This document shows, in pieces, positions 18,059-26,822 of a stretch of 64,000 nucleotides of DNA (position 1 is its first letter; the number at the start of each line of letters is the position of its first letter). Location of the stretch: contig CABUTS010000004.1 in NCBI GenBank assembly GCA_902494515.1, positions 11,673 through 75,672 of the forward strand, given 5' to 3'. The position numbers and the translations under genes were made by a program. This DNA comes from an uncultured Muribaculaceae bacterium (GTDB lineage Bacteria > Bacteroidota > Bacteroidia > Bacteroidales > Muribaculaceae). A model generated the notes under the pieces. That model was not told where the DNA came from. It was given only the letters and a program-made list of their open reading frames with translations, and ran no database searches.

Positions 18059-18784
18059 ATGGAATCGAAATCAGCAGGCATGGCTTTAAAGACACGCGAC
18101 AAACTCATTGAGGTAGCCCGTCAGTTGTTCGCCCGGAAAGGGGTGGAGAATACGACCATGCTTGACATTGCCAACGCCTCCGACAAAGGTCGCCGCACGA
18201 TTTACACCTATTTTAAGAATAAACGCGAGATTCATCAGGCGGTGATCGAGCGCGAGAGCGACCAGATTGTGGAGCGGCAGCGCCAGATTGCCGAATCGAA
18301 GCTCCCGCCCCTCGAGAAGCTCCACAAGTATCTCGAAGCGAGGTTTGAAATCGTAATCTGCCCCACCGGACGCCGTGAGTTGCAGGAATCGCTCCAGAAT
18401 CTGATGCGTCTCGACGTGAACCGGGCGATGAAAACCCGCATGCTTGCCGCCAAAAAGGAGATTGAAATTCTCCGTGGCATCCTCGACGAAGGGGTGACGG
18501 CCGGAGTGTTCTCGGCCGAACAGGCCGCACGCGCCTTGCCTCTGATAATCACCGTGATGAAAGGCGGCGACTCTCAGGGAATCGACGACCTCTACGCCAA
18601 CGCCTCGTCGGACCGCGCCGAGGCTCGGATGGCGATTATTGATTTCATTATCAGCGGAATCATGGTCAGCGACACCCGGCAAGCCGCCTCGTCTGTCAGC
18701 TCCGTCGCCTCGAATGTCAGCCTCGCCGCTAACCCCTCCACTCTCTCCTCCCCTCTTTCCTCCAATCCATTGTCACCAAAGTAA
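18059..18784 (+). CDS. TetR/AcrR family transcriptional regulator
   Basis: 241 residues from ATG at 18059; ATG at 18080 (MALKTRDKL) is an equally possible start. The N-terminal helix-turn-helix is classical: TRDKLIEVARQLFARKGVEN then MLDIANASDKGRRTIYTYFKNK. The rest is an all-helical ligand/dimer domain. The last 35 residues are a Ser/Ala/Pro-rich low-complexity tail (SSVSSVASNVSLAANPS), probably grown by slippage. The gene stands 22 bp before fabG on the same strand, so it may be cotranscribed with it and control fatty acid synthesis, but no operator was recognised. Confidence 0.9.
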   Translation: MESKSAGMALKTRDKLIEVARQLFARKGVENTTMLDIANASDKGRRTIYTYFKNKREIHQAVIERESDQIVERQRQIAESKLPPLEKLHKYLEARFEIVICPTGRRELQESLQNLMRLDVNRAMKTRMLAAKKEIEILRGILDEGVTAGVFSAEQAARALPLIITVMKGGDSQGIDDLYANASSDRAEARMAIIDFIISGIMVSDTRQAASSVSSVASNVSLAANPSTLSSPLSSNPLSPK

Positions 18785-18806
18785 TTACAATCACCATACC
18801 AGACTT

Positions 18807-19553
18807 ATGAAATTACTCGAAGGAAAAACCGCACTGATTACCGGCGCTGCCCGCGGCATCGGTAAGCAGATTGCGCTCCGTTTCGCCAAAGAAGGCGCAA
18901 ACATCGCTTTCACCGACCTCGTAATCGACGAGAACGGCAAGAAAACTGAAGAAGAAATCCAGGCTCTCGGCGTGAAAGCCAAGGGCTATGCCTCCAACGC
19001 CGCTGACTTCGCCCAGACCGAAGAGGTGGTTAAAGAGATTCAGAAAGACTTCGGCTCCATCGACATCCTCGTAAACAACGCCGGTATCACAAAGGACGGC
19101 CTGATGATGCGCATGACCGAGGCTCAGTGGGACGCCGTTATCGCCGTCAACCTCAAGAGCGCCTTCAACTTCATCCACGCCGTGCTCCCCATCATGCTCC
19201 GTCAGCGCCACGGCTCGATCATCAACATGGCCTCCGTAGTCGGCGTTCACGGTAACGCCGGCCAGTGCAACTACGCCGCCTCCAAGGCCGGTCTGATTGC
19301 CCTCGCCAAGTCTATCGCTCAGGAAGTAGGTTCGCGCAACATCCGCGCCAACGCCATCGCCCCCGGCTTCATCGAAACCGCCATGACCGCTGCCCTCCCC
19401 GAAGAGGTCCGCAAGGAATGGGCCCAGAAAATTCCTCTGCGCCGTGCCGGCAAGGTCGAAGACATCGCCGACGTTGCAACCTTCCTTGCCTCCGATATGT
19501 CCTCCTACGTCACCGGCCAGGTTATTCAGGTCGACGGCGGCATGAATATGTAA
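18807..19553 (+). CDS. fabG: 3-oxoacyl-[acyl-carrier-protein] reductase
   Basis: 248 residues from ATG at 18807. FabG reduces 3-oxoacyl-ACP with NADPH in fatty acid elongation. Seen: TGAARGIGKQ cofactor loop, LVNNAGITKDGLMMRM, the catalytic Ser in NMASVVGVHG, the YxxxK pair in CNYAASKAGL, and VTGQVIQVDGGMNM at the end. Length is exactly that of the family. The last three codons and the stop belong to a 21-bp tandem repeat (see separate entry), which supplies two further in-frame TAA codons downstream. Confidence 0.96.
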   Translation: MKLLEGKTALITGAARGIGKQIALRFAKEGANIAFTDLVIDENGKKTEEEIQALGVKAKGYASNAADFAQTEEVVKEIQKDFGSIDILVNNAGITKDGLMMRMTEAQWDAVIAVNLKSAFNFIHAVLPIMLRQRHGSIINMASVVGVHGNAGQCNYAASKAGLIALAKSIAQEVGSRNIRANAIAPGFIETAMTAALPEEVRKEWAQKIPLRRAGKVEDIADVATFLASDMSSYVTGQVIQVDGGMNM

Positions 19554-19607
19554 TCCATGCAAGAGAATATGTAACCCATGCAGGAGAATATGTAATTTCT
19601 GCAAGAT
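19545..19607 (+). repeat. Three tandem 21-bp units over the fabG stop codon
   Basis: Three copies of a 21-bp unit (core AATATGTAAYCCATGCA) begin at 19545, 19566 and 19587. The first contains the last Asn-Met codons and TAA of fabG. Because 21 is a multiple of three, each further copy repeats the same Asn-Met-stop in frame. The third copy has drifted at four or five positions. Confidence 0.9.
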
Positions 19608-19623
19608 ACATAATCGCATAAAT

Positions 19624-19675
19624 TTCGAGCGGAAAGTCTGTATGATTTCAGACTTTCCGCTCGAATTGTTTTTGG
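19624..19675 (+). terminator. Strong intrinsic terminator after fabG
   Basis: A perfect 17-bp stem (19624-19640 with 19649-19665, core GAGCGGAAAGTCTG) with an 8-base loop, followed by TTGTTTTT. It should end the tetR-fabG transcript; A-rich sequence on the other side may let it serve the TM2 gene as well. Confidence 0.9.
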
Positions 19676-19743
19676 AATAACGTTTGCACCGGAATTAAAC
19701 CGCCGGTTACATTCGGGGCAGTAACGTATTCTGCTATGCGATG

Positions 19744-20307
19744 TTACAGAATCGGGAAGAAGTTATCGGAAGCAATGAACTTGCGGTCGAATTCGTCGTT
19801 GTTCATGTTCCAGAATATCACGATTCCCTGAATAATCGGGAGAAGTGTCCAGGCGCCGCAGGTAACAAGCGCAAGTACGATGGTGAGGATGGCTGCGCCG
19901 ACCTTGCCGATATAGAAGTATTGCAGGCCGATTGAACCACCGACGATTGCCAGCAATGCAAACACACCGCGGGATTTGCCTTCCGGACCCGGGTTGAAGG
20001 GGTTGTTGTGAGTGGTTTCGACATACGGGCGCGGGGTATAAGGCTGATACCCGTTATTGAAGCCGGGCTGCTGGTAGCCACCGGGCTGCTGGTATCCTCC
20101 GCCTTGCTGGTAACCAGGCTGCTGATAGCCGCCCTGCTGTCCTTGCTGCTGGTAGCCACCCTGCTGTTGTCCGGGTTGCTGATATCCGCCTTGCTGCTGT
20201 CCGGGTTGCTGATAGCCGCCTTGCTGCTGTCCGGGCTGCTGGGGGCCATACTGAGGTGCACCGTTGCCAGGCTGCCCGTTGGTGCTAAACTGTTCAGTTT
20301 CGTTCAT
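19744..20307 (-). CDS. TM2-domain membrane protein with Gln/Gly/Tyr/Pro repeats
   Basis: 187 residues. The first 95 are low complexity, with near-perfect copies of [10 protein letters not shown] followed by shorter [10 protein letters not shown] variants, so the DNA is also a minisatellite. The C-terminal half is a TM2 domain: [28 protein letters not shown], then a second membrane segment [28 protein letters not shown]2 proteins are small inner-membrane proteins of unknown role. The repeat part is probably disordered, cytosolic and prone to length change. Confidence 0.9.
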   Translation of the reverse strand: MNETEQFSTNGQPGNGAPQYGPQQPGQQQGGYQQPGQQQGGYQQPGQQQGGYQQQGQQGGYQQPGYQQGGGYQQPGGYQQPGFNNGYQPYTPRPYVETTHNNPFNPGPEGKSRGVFALLAIVGGSIGLQYFYIGKVGAAILTIVLALVTCGAWTLLPIIQGIVIFWNMNNDEFDRKFIASDNFFPIL

Positions 20308-20371
20308 ATATATTGGTTATTTAAAATTAAGCAATGTGAATGAAATAGGTCAGTGTTCTTATCTTAGACAG

Positions 20372-20379
20372 CAAATTTA
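20372..20379 (-). promoter_or_regulatory. -7 element TAAATTTG for the TM2 gene
   Basis: Reverse-strand TAAATTTG fits TAnnTTTG, 65 bp before the ATG at 20307. No convincing -33 element at 19-21 bp. Confidence 0.4.
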
Positions 20380-20444
20380 CAAGGAAAGTTGCAAACAGCC
20401 AAATTTTTATAACAAAAAAGAGATACAAAAAAAAGACCATATAA

Positions 20445-20474
20445 CAAAAAGAGAACACCCGCTGGGGTATTCTC
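20445..20474 (-). terminator. Intrinsic terminator after tRNA-His
   Basis: On the reverse strand GAGAATACCC and GGGTGTTCTC pair (one G-U) around a 4-base loop, followed at once by TTTTTG. It begins a few bases after the encoded CCA of the tRNA. Confidence 0.85.
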
Positions 20475-20479
20475 TTCAG

Positions 20480-20557
<78 letters not shown>

Positions 20558-20654
20558 ATGAAAATCTTAAGCGAAATGCAAAGATTAAACCTTCAGTCAA
20601 ACCCTCAAACTCTTTGCTGGTCTTCCTCAGAAAACCGTTTTCCTTAAGACAGTG

Positions 20655-20685
20655 CAAAGGTACGCTTTATTTTTGAAACAGCAAA
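20655..20685 (-). promoter_or_regulatory. Promoter of tRNA-His
   Basis: Reverse-strand TTTG (20682-20685), 19-bp spacer, TACCTTTG (20655-20662): a textbook Bacteroidota promoter. Transcription would begin near 20649, about 90 bases before the tRNA 5' end. Confidence 0.8.
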
Positions 20686-20776
20686 ATATTTTACCGTTTT
20701 TTTGAAATCTTTTCCCGATTTTTTTGAAATCGATCCTATTTTGGGGAGTCTTTCCTTTTGGAGGATTCCTTTTTGC

Positions 20777-21889
20777 TCATTCGCGGGTGATGGGACCGAC
20801 ATTGGACCGAAAAGCGCCGAGCGCCGAGGCTACGAAGGCATCGGCACGACTGCGCCAGGGGGCCGGGACGGAGTCGGCGGGCAGCACGATGTAGTTGTCG
20901 CGGACGAAGCCGTAGCGTTGGCCTACAGGGGCGGTCCCAGAGGTCGGCGATGGTTTGAAGGAGATGTCGGTAGGCGGTACGGTGAACACCAGTTTGTAGG
21001 CGGCATCCTTCACATAAGCTTTTCCGGCGAAGTCGCGGGCGAGAGTCACACGGGTCAGCATCCCGCCACGGGTATCGGTGGTCATCATGTTGGAGATGAA
21101 ATTGCCGTGGGAATAACTCAGGAAAAAGTTACGGCCGGTGTAGCGGTTCTCGCGTAGTTCCATCGGCTGGACTACGTGCGGATGGCCGCCCATCACAATG
21201 TCAACCCCCTCTTTTTCAAGGAAGCCGGCCCAAGTCTTTTCATATGCGACGGGCTTCAGCATGTACTCCTCCCCCCAGTGCATGGCCGCCACGATGATTT
21301 CCGCCCCGGCCTTGCGGGTTCGGGCGATGTCAGCCTGAATCCGGTCGGCATTGATGTAATCCACTATGGCATCGGAGGTTACGGAGAATCCGTTGGTGCC
21401 GTAGGTATAGTTCAGGAAACCGACCTTGAAACCACGGATGTTGACAACGCAGGGGATTCGGCGGGCGCGGTCGAGCGAGTCGGTGTATGTGCCGATATGC
21501 TCATATCCGAGCGAATCGAGGGTCTGGATCGTGCGCTTAAGGCCGCGGTCGCGACGGTCGAGCGTGTGATTGTTGGCCGTCAGAAACAGGTCGAATCCGG
21601 CGGCCGAGAGCGCCTGCGGGTAGCAGTCGGGGGCGTTGAACTGCGGATAACCGGAGTAATTCCCTCCGGCTACAGGTGTCTCGAGGTTCACAATGGCGTA
21701 ATCCGCCGCCCGGACGTACGGGGCGATCGCCGAAAAACAGTAGCTGTAATCATAGACGCCATTGCCCCGCTTGGCCGCTTCGAGCTGCCCCGTGTGCATC
21801 ATGGCGTCCCCCGCGAACACGAGATCCACCTCCTGCGGCTGCGTCAGCCCTATAAGGCATGCCACCAATGCAGCGACAATGTTATCCAT
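20777..21889 (-). CDS. CapA family protein (metallophosphatase fold)
   Basis: 370 residues. Motifs of the CapA/PgsA family are clear: VDLVFAGDAMMHTGQ at the N-terminus, YAIVNLETPVAG, FLTANNHTLDRRDRGL, VAAMHWGEEY and VMGGHPHVVQPME. The fold is that of calcineurin-like phosphoesterases; the name comes from poly-gamma-glutamate capsule genes, but the molecular role is unsettled and no other capsule genes are nearby. A short hydrophobic start (DNIVAALVACLIGLTQPQEV) suggests export. Length is normal for the family. Confidence 0.9.
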   Translation of the reverse strand: MDNIVAALVACLIGLTQPQEVDLVFAGDAMMHTGQLEAAKRGNGVYDYSYCFSAIAPYVRAADYAIVNLETPVAGGNYSGYPQFNAPDCYPQALSAAGFDLFLTANNHTLDRRDRGLKRTIQTLDSLGYEHIGTYTDSLDRARRIPCVVNIRGFKVGFLNYTYGTNGFSVTSDAIVDYINADRIQADIARTRKAGAEIIVAAMHWGEEYMLKPVAYEKTWAGFLEKEGVDIVMGGHPHVVQPMELRENRYTGRNFFLSYSHGNFISNMMTTDTRGGMLTRVTLARDFAGKAYVKDAAYKLVFTVPPTDISFKPSPTSGTAPVGQRYGFVRDNYIVLPADSVPAPWRSRADAFVASALGAFRSNVGPITRE

Positions 21890-21918
21890 GGTTTAAATTT
21901 TTGGTAATAAAACAGTTA

Positions 21919-21956
21919 CCGCCTCACACGATATGATTCCAATCGGTGTGAGGCGG
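21919..21956 (-). terminator. Terminator hairpin after folD
   Basis: Perfect 11-bp stem CCGCCTCACAC/GTGTGAGGCGG with a 16-base loop, lying 8 bp beyond the folD stop on the reverse strand and followed by TAACTGTTTTATT. Confidence 0.8.
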
Positions 21957-21963
21957 TGTATTT

Positions 21964-22845
21964 TTACTTGTAGATTGCTTTCTTTCCGGCGAGCAGAGTG
22001 TTGCGCATCAGCGACACGATTGTCATCGGGCCGACACCACCGGGAACCGGGGTGATGAAGGAACATTTCGGAGCCACATTCTCGAAATCTACGTCGCCGC
22101 AGAGGCGGAAACCGCTCTTGCGCGAAGCATCGGGAACGCGGGTGGTGCCGACGTCAACGATCGTGCAGCCGTCGCTGACCATATCCTCGGTAACGAAACC
22201 GGGGACGCCCATGGCGGCGATGATTATATCGGCGTTGCGGCAGATCTCCTTGAGATTCCGGGTTGAGCTGTGGCAGACAGTTACGGTGGCGTCGCCGGGA
22301 TTGCCCTTTTGCATCAGCAGCGCCGCAACGGGTTTGCCGACGATGTTGCTTCGGCCGAGCACCACACAGTTGGCTCCCTTGGTGGGGACGTTGTAGCGCT
22401 CCAGCAGGGTCATGATACCCGCGGGAGTGGCCGAATGGAAGCAGGGAAGACCGATCGACTGGCGCCCTACGTTGATGGGGTGGAAACCGTCGACATCCTT
22501 GCGGTAGTCGATAGCCTCGATGATTTTCTGCTCCGAGATATGCTTCGGCAGGGGGAGCTGCACGATAAAACCGTCGACGTCAGGGTCGTTGTTAAGTTTC
22601 TCAACGGCATCGAGCAGCGTCTGTTCGTCCACATCGTCCTCGAAACGGATGAGGGTGGACTTGAAACCACATTCGCCGCAGGCCTTAACTTTCGATGCGA
22701 CGTAAGTTTCGCTGCCGCCGTCGTGTCCGACAAGGATTGCTGCGAGGTGAGGGCGTTTTTTCCCTTCGGCTACCATCTGCTCCACTTCCTGAGCGATTTC
22801 GGCTTTGATTGCCGCGGCGGTTGCTTTGCCGTCAAGTTTTATCAT
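21964..22845 (-). CDS. folD: Methylenetetrahydrofolate dehydrogenase / methenyltetrahydrofolate cyclohydrolase
   Basis: 293 residues. The bifunctional enzyme interconverts 5,10-methylene- and 10-formyl-tetrahydrofolate with NADP. Seen: [16 protein letters not shown] (catalytic Tyr and Lys), [44 protein letters not shown] (nucleotide site) and [20 protein letters not shown] at the end. Typical length. It lies downstream of ffh on the same strand, after a 91-bp gap that holds an 8-base run of G on the forward strand (22888-22895) inside a CCGCAGG/CCTGCGG hairpin. Confidence 0.97.
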   Translation of the reverse strand: MIKLDGKATAAAIKAEIAQEVEQMVAEGKKRPHLAAILVGHDGGSETYVASKVKACGECGFKSTLIRFEDDVDEQTLLDAVEKLNNDPDVDGFIVQLPLPKHISEQKIIEAIDYRKDVDGFHPINVGRQSIGLPCFHSATPAGIMTLLERYNVPTKGANCVVLGRSNIVGKPVAALLMQKGNPGDATVTVCHSSTRNLKEICRNADIIIAAMGVPGFVTEDMVSDGCTIVDVGTTRVPDASRKSGFRLCGDVDFENVAPKCSFITPVPGGVGPMTIVSLMRNTLLAGKKAIYK

Positions 22846-22936
22846 ACAATGTAACGAATTATATATTAATGCATAAGCTCAACCGCAGGGGGGGGCGTTG
22901 TGGTCACGTCCTGCGGTATGATGTTATCTTTGATAA

Positions 22937-24268
22937 TCAGCGGCGGCCACGCATGGCGCGCATCATCTGCATCGGGTTCTTGATGGAGGTGGCGGCCTTC
23001 ATCATCTTGCGCGTCTGCTCGAACTGGGTCAGCAGGCGATTGACTTCCTGAAGCGAAGTACCGGAACCGGCAGCGATACGCTTGCGGCGCGAGCTGTTGA
23101 TAATCTGCGAGTTGGCGCGTTCCTGAGGGGTCATGGAATAGATGATGGCCTCGATACCCTTGAAGGCGTTGTCGTCGATGTCGATGTCGCGGATAGCCTT
23201 GCCGAGACCCGGGATCATCGAAGCGAGGTCCTTGAGGTTACCCATCTTCTTGATCTGCTGGATCTGGTTCAGGAAGTCGTTGAAGTCGAACTTGTTGCGG
23301 GCAAGTTTCTCCTGGATTTTCTTGGCTTCCTCCTCGTCGAACTGCTGCTGCGCCTTTTCAACCAGCGAAACGATATCGCCCATGCCGAGGATTCGGTCGG
23401 CCATACGGTCGGGATGGAAGAGGTCGATGGCGTCGAGCTTCTCGCCGGTACCGACGAACTTGATAGGCTTGGTGACGACGGTGCGGATCGAAACGGCAGC
23501 ACCGCCGCGGGTGTCGCCGTCGAGCTTGGTGAGCACCACGCCGTCGAAGTCCAGACGGTCGTTGAACTCCTTGGCGGTGTTCACGGCGTCCTGGCCGGTC
23601 ATGGAGTCGACCACGAACAGGGTTTCCTGCGGCTTGATGGCCTTCTTGATGGCCTCGATTTCGTCCATCATCTGCTCGTCGACAGCAAGACGGCCGGCGG
23701 TATCGACAATCACCAGGTCGAAGTGATGCTGCTTAGCGTAGTCGATTGCGTTCTTGGCAATCTGAACGGGGTTCTTGTTCCCCTCTTCGGTGTAAACGGG
23801 CACTTCGATCTGCTCGGCGAGCACCTTCAGCTGTTCGATGGCGGCAGGGCGGTAGACGTCGCAGGCCACGAGCAGGGGGCGCTTCCCCTTCTCGCTCTTG
23901 AGCTTGCGGGCGAGCTTGCCCGAGAAGGTGGTCTTACCGGAACCCTGGAGACCCGACATGAGAATCACCGTGGGGTTACCCGAAAGATTGAGCTTGGCGG
24001 TTTCGCCGCCCATCATGGCGGCCAGCTCGTCGTGCACGATCTTCACCATCAGTTCCTTGGGCTTGATGGCGTTGATAACGTTCTGACCGATAGCTTTTTT
24101 CTTTACGGTGTCGGTGAAATTTTTGGCGACCTTGAAGTTGACGTCGGCGTCGAGAAGTGCGCGGCGCACCTCCTTGACGGTCTCGGCAACGTTGATCTCG
24201 GTGATTTTGCCCTGACCTTTCAGGATTTTGAAACTTCGTTCAAGTTTATCGGTTAGATTTTCAAACAT
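22937..24268 (-). CDS. ffh: Signal recognition particle protein Ffh
   Basis: 443 residues. Ffh binds signal sequences of nascent membrane proteins and with 4.5S RNA hands them to FtsY. Seen: N domain, GTPase G domain with [47 protein letters not shown] and GTGEKLD, then the methionine-rich M domain ending [14 protein letters not shown]. The gene start overlaps panD by 8 bp, an unusual but clear operon panC-panD-ffh. Confidence 0.98.
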   Translation of the reverse strand: MFENLTDKLERSFKILKGQGKITEINVAETVKEVRRALLDADVNFKVAKNFTDTVKKKAIGQNVINAIKPKELMVKIVHDELAAMMGGETAKLNLSGNPTVILMSGLQGSGKTTFSGKLARKLKSEKGKRPLLVACDVYRPAAIEQLKVLAEQIEVPVYTEEGNKNPVQIAKNAIDYAKQHHFDLVIVDTAGRLAVDEQMMDEIEAIKKAIKPQETLFVVDSMTGQDAVNTAKEFNDRLDFDGVVLTKLDGDTRGGAAVSIRTVVTKPIKFVGTGEKLDAIDLFHPDRMADRILGMGDIVSLVEKAQQQFDEEEAKKIQEKLARNKFDFNDFLNQIQQIKKMGNLKDLASMIPGLGKAIRDIDIDDNAFKGIEAIIYSMTPQERANSQIINSSRRKRIAAGSGTSLQEVNRLLTQFEQTRKMMKAATSIKNPMQMMRAMRGRR

Positions 24269-24620
24269 TTTCTGGCAGTAGGTTTGTTGCGGTGTCGGGG
24301 AAGATTACGGCCGGACGGAAGGAGCGGGCCTCTTCATACGGCATTGTGGCGTATGCCATTATTATAACGATGTCGCCGGGCTGTACTTTGCGGGCAGCCG
24401 CCCCGTTGAGGCAGATTACTCCGGAACCCCTCTCGCCGGGGATGGCGTAGGTCTCGAGCCGTTCGCCGTTGTTGTTGTCAACGATGTATACGTGCTCGCC
24501 GGGAAGGATGTCGGCGGCCTCCATGAGAGCCTCGTCGATGGTGATGCTGCCTATATAATTAAGGTTGGCCTCGGTGACGGTGACGCGATGGATTTTCGAC
24601 TTCAGTAACTCGACGTTCAT
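24261..24620 (-). CDS. panD: Aspartate 1-decarboxylase
   Basis: 119 residues. The enzyme makes beta-alanine for pantothenate. It is made as a pro-enzyme that cuts itself between Gly24 and Ser25 to give the pyruvoyl group; the expected NYIGSITID is at exactly that place. Also seen: [29 protein letters not shown] and [19 protein letters not shown]. It starts 2 bp after panC ends, so beta-alanine synthesis and its use by PanC are coexpressed. Confidence 0.98.
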   Translation of the reverse strand: MNVELLKSKIHRVTVTEANLNYIGSITIDEALMEAADILPGEHVYIVDNNNGERLETYAIPGERGSGVICLNGAAARKVQPGDIVIIMAYATMPYEEARSFRPAVIFPDTATNLLPENV

Positions 24621-24622
24621 GT

Positions 24623-25474
24623 TCAGCGTTCGTATTTGATGTTGTCAATCAGGCGCACGTCGCCGACGTAGCAGGTGATGCAGCCGTGGGCACAGCCGTT
24701 GTGGGGTGTGGACCACTCCTTGAGGGGCTGCATGGTCAGCGGGTCTACGATTTCGTAGTATTCGACGCGGAAGCCGGGGATGGCGTTGAGCTCGTCGGTG
24801 ACCCAGCGGCGGGTGTCTTCGAGCGAATGGTCGCGGGCCCATTCGACGCTCTTTTTCAGGGTGCGCCAGATGGCGGGAGCCTGGCTGCGCTGCCCGGCGG
24901 TCAGACGCACGTTGCGGGAGCTCATGGCCAGACCGTCGTCGTGGCGCTTGATGGGGCAGTCGACGATTTCGATATTGAACTTCTCCAGTTCCACCATCTT
25001 GCGGATCACGGCAATCTGCTGGAAATCCTTCTCGCCGAAATATGCCCGGTCGGGCTGAGCGAAGCTGAAGAGCTTGCTGACCACCTGGGCTACGCCGTTG
25101 AAGTGACCAGGACGCATCGGACCCTCCATCACTGCGGCGACTTCGCCGAGGTCAAACTGGCGTTTATCCTCCTCGGGATACATCTCCTCGACCGTGGGGA
25201 CGAAGGCGATGTCCACTCCGGCTGCTTCGAGTTTGGCGCAGTCGGCTTCCTCGGTCCGGGGGTAGGTCTGGAGGTCGGTGGCATTATTAAACTGGGTGGG
25301 GTTCACAAATACACTGACCACCACCACGTCGTTTTCGCGGCGGGCGCGGTCTACCAATGAAATATGGCCGGCATGAAGGGCTCCCATCGTAGGCACAAGT
25401 CCCACCGAGAGTCCGTTAGCCTTGGCGCGGGCAACGGCTTCGCGGAGCCCGCTGACTGTTCTGATAATCTCCAT
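24623..25474 (-). CDS. panC: Pantothenate synthetase
   Basis: 283 residues. PanC joins pantoate and beta-alanine with ATP. Seen: [19 protein letters not shown] (HIGH-like), [36 protein letters not shown] and the KMSKS-like loop MSSRNVRLT. Typical length. First gene of the panC-panD-ffh unit, with a divergent promoter region shared with recR. Confidence 0.98.
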   Translation of the reverse strand: MEIIRTVSGLREAVARAKANGLSVGLVPTMGALHAGHISLVDRARRENDVVVVSVFVNPTQFNNATDLQTYPRTEEADCAKLEAAGVDIAFVPTVEEMYPEEDKRQFDLGEVAAVMEGPMRPGHFNGVAQVVSKLFSFAQPDRAYFGEKDFQQIAVIRKMVELEKFNIEIVDCPIKRHDDGLAMSSRNVRLTAGQRSQAPAIWRTLKKSVEWARDHSLEDTRRWVTDELNAIPGFRVEYYEIVDPLTMQPLKEWSTPHNGCAHGCITCYVGDVRLIDNIKYER

Positions 25475-25534
25475 TTTCAGTAATTCCGGGGCAATTTGCC
25501 TCCGGATTTTTCATTTTGGAATTTATTTCGGGTG

Positions 25535-25542
25535 CAAAGTTA
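25535..25542 (-). promoter_or_regulatory. -7 element of the panC promoter
   Basis: Reverse-strand TAACTTTG, 60 bp upstream of the panC ATG. It is placed back to back with the recR -7 element at 25565-25572, giving a compact divergent promoter. Confidence 0.65.
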
Positions 25543-25564
25543 CAGCTTTTCCCGGAAATAACCT

Positions 25565-25572
25565 TAACTTTG
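25565..25572 (+). promoter_or_regulatory. -7 element of the recR promoter
   Basis: TAACTTTG followed 18 bp later by the recR ATG at 25591; it decides against the longer frame that begins at 25516. Confidence 0.65.
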
Positions 25573-25590
25573 CACCAAGAAATATACAAA

Positions 25591-26217
25591 ATGAACAACG
25601 AATTTGAATCCACGTTGCTCGAGAACTGCGTTTCCGAGATTTCGCGGCTCCCCGGAATCGGACGCAAAACGGCTCTGAGGCTCGCCCTGCATCTGCTCCG
25701 CCAGAACGAGGGGGTGGCCGCAGCCCTGGGCAACGCAATTATCGATATGCGAAAAGGAATCCGCTACTGCCGGGTCTGCCACAATATTTCCGAAACCGAG
25801 CTCTGCCCTATCTGCGCGAATCCGCGGCGCGATGCATCGACGGTCTGCGTCGTGGAGAACGTCAAGGATGTGATGATTCTGGAGAACACCGGGCAGTACG
25901 GCGGCCTTTATCATGTGCTTGGCGGCGTCATCTCGCCGATGGACGGCGTTTCCCCCGACCAGCTGCAGATCGACTCCCTCGTAGAGCGCGTCGGCCGCGG
26001 CGACATCCGGGAGGTGATCCTTGCCCTCGGAGCCACAATGGAGGGGGACACGACGGGATATTACATCTTCCGCCGCCTCGCTCCGTATCCTGAGGTGAAA
26101 GTTACCCAGCTTGCCCGCGGCGTTGCTCTCGGCAACGAAATCGAGTATACCGACGAGCTGACCCTGGGCCGCTCCCTCCTGAACCGCACCCCCTTCGCCG
26201 ATTCAATCAAAAGTTGA
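25591..26217 (+). CDS. recR: Recombination protein RecR
   Basis: 208 residues from ATG at 25591. RecR works with RecO/RecF to load RecA at gaps. Seen: helix-hairpin-helix [19 protein letters not shown], zinc finger [16 protein letters not shown], Toprim domain [20 protein letters not shown] and [19 protein letters not shown]. The promoter position supports this start. Confidence 0.97.
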   Translation: MNNEFESTLLENCVSEISRLPGIGRKTALRLALHLLRQNEGVAAALGNAIIDMRKGIRYCRVCHNISETELCPICANPRRDASTVCVVENVKDVMILENTGQYGGLYHVLGGVISPMDGVSPDQLQIDSLVERVGRGDIREVILALGATMEGDTTGYYIFRRLAPYPEVKVTQLARGVALGNEIEYTDELTLGRSLLNRTPFADSIKS

Positions 26218-26252
26218 GATTTTATTCATATCTCCTTATTCGTCAGCCTGCT

Positions 26253-26822
26253 ATGGAAAATCAGAAGAACCCCAAGGTTACGCTTCGGGCCGTCGAGCCC
26301 GAGGATGTCGACCGGATGTATATTTGGGAAAACGACCCGGAACTCTGGCCGTGCGGCATCGTCCACGCTCCGCTGTCGCGTCATCAGCTATGGGAATACG
26401 CCAACTCTGCCGATTTCAATCCGCTGACCAATGGTCAGTTACGGATGATAATTGAGGTGGAGGACGAAGGCGAGCAGACGGCTGAGTCAGGGCGCGATGT
26501 TCGGAATCACGGGCTGAAAATTCCATGCGGCAATATAGATCTTTACGATGTCGATGCCCGCAATGGCCGGGCATTCGTCGGCATCATGCTGACCCGCGAA
26601 TTCCGGGGAAAAGGGATTGCCTCCGAGGCTCTCGAAAGCATCTGCAAATACGCCCGCGAAGCCCTCGGTCTCCGCTTGCTGGCAGCGGAAATCAGTGGCG
26701 ACAACCTCTCATCCCTGAATCTTTTCCGCCGCGCCCGTTTCGAGCAAATGGGTGCCCGTCCCGCCTGGTTCCGCCGCCCCACCGGCTACGTCCCCTCCCT
26801 CGAATTCCTCCGGAAATTATAA
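26253..26822 (+). CDS. GNAT family N-acetyltransferase
   Basis: 189 residues from ATG at 26253; an in-frame TTG at 26214 would overlap recR and is less likely. The acetyl-CoA binding motif is present: VGIMLTREFRGKGIASEALE, then AEISGDNLSSLNLFRRARFE. The start TLRAVEPEDVDRMYIWENDP is typical of RimJ/SpeG-like members that act on amines or N-termini; the substrate cannot be told. It follows recR by 35 bp, probably on one transcript, and converges on folC with a 6-bp overlap of the 3' ends. Confidence 0.88.
   Translation: MENQKNPKVTLRAVEPEDVDRMYIWENDPELWPCGIVHAPLSRHQLWEYANSADFNPLTNGQLRMIIEVEDEGEQTAESGRDVRNHGLKIPCGNIDLYDVDARNGRAFVGIMLTREFRGKGIASEALESICKYAREALGLRLLAAEISGDNLSSLNLFRRARFEQMGARPAWFRRPTGYVPSLEFLRKL

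Noticed and set aside
22882..22917. Hairpin CCGCAGG/CCTGCGG with an 8-base G run as a terminator or slippage switch of folD
   Set aside because: No T-run follows, and the G run is outside any coding frame; kept only as a remark under folD.
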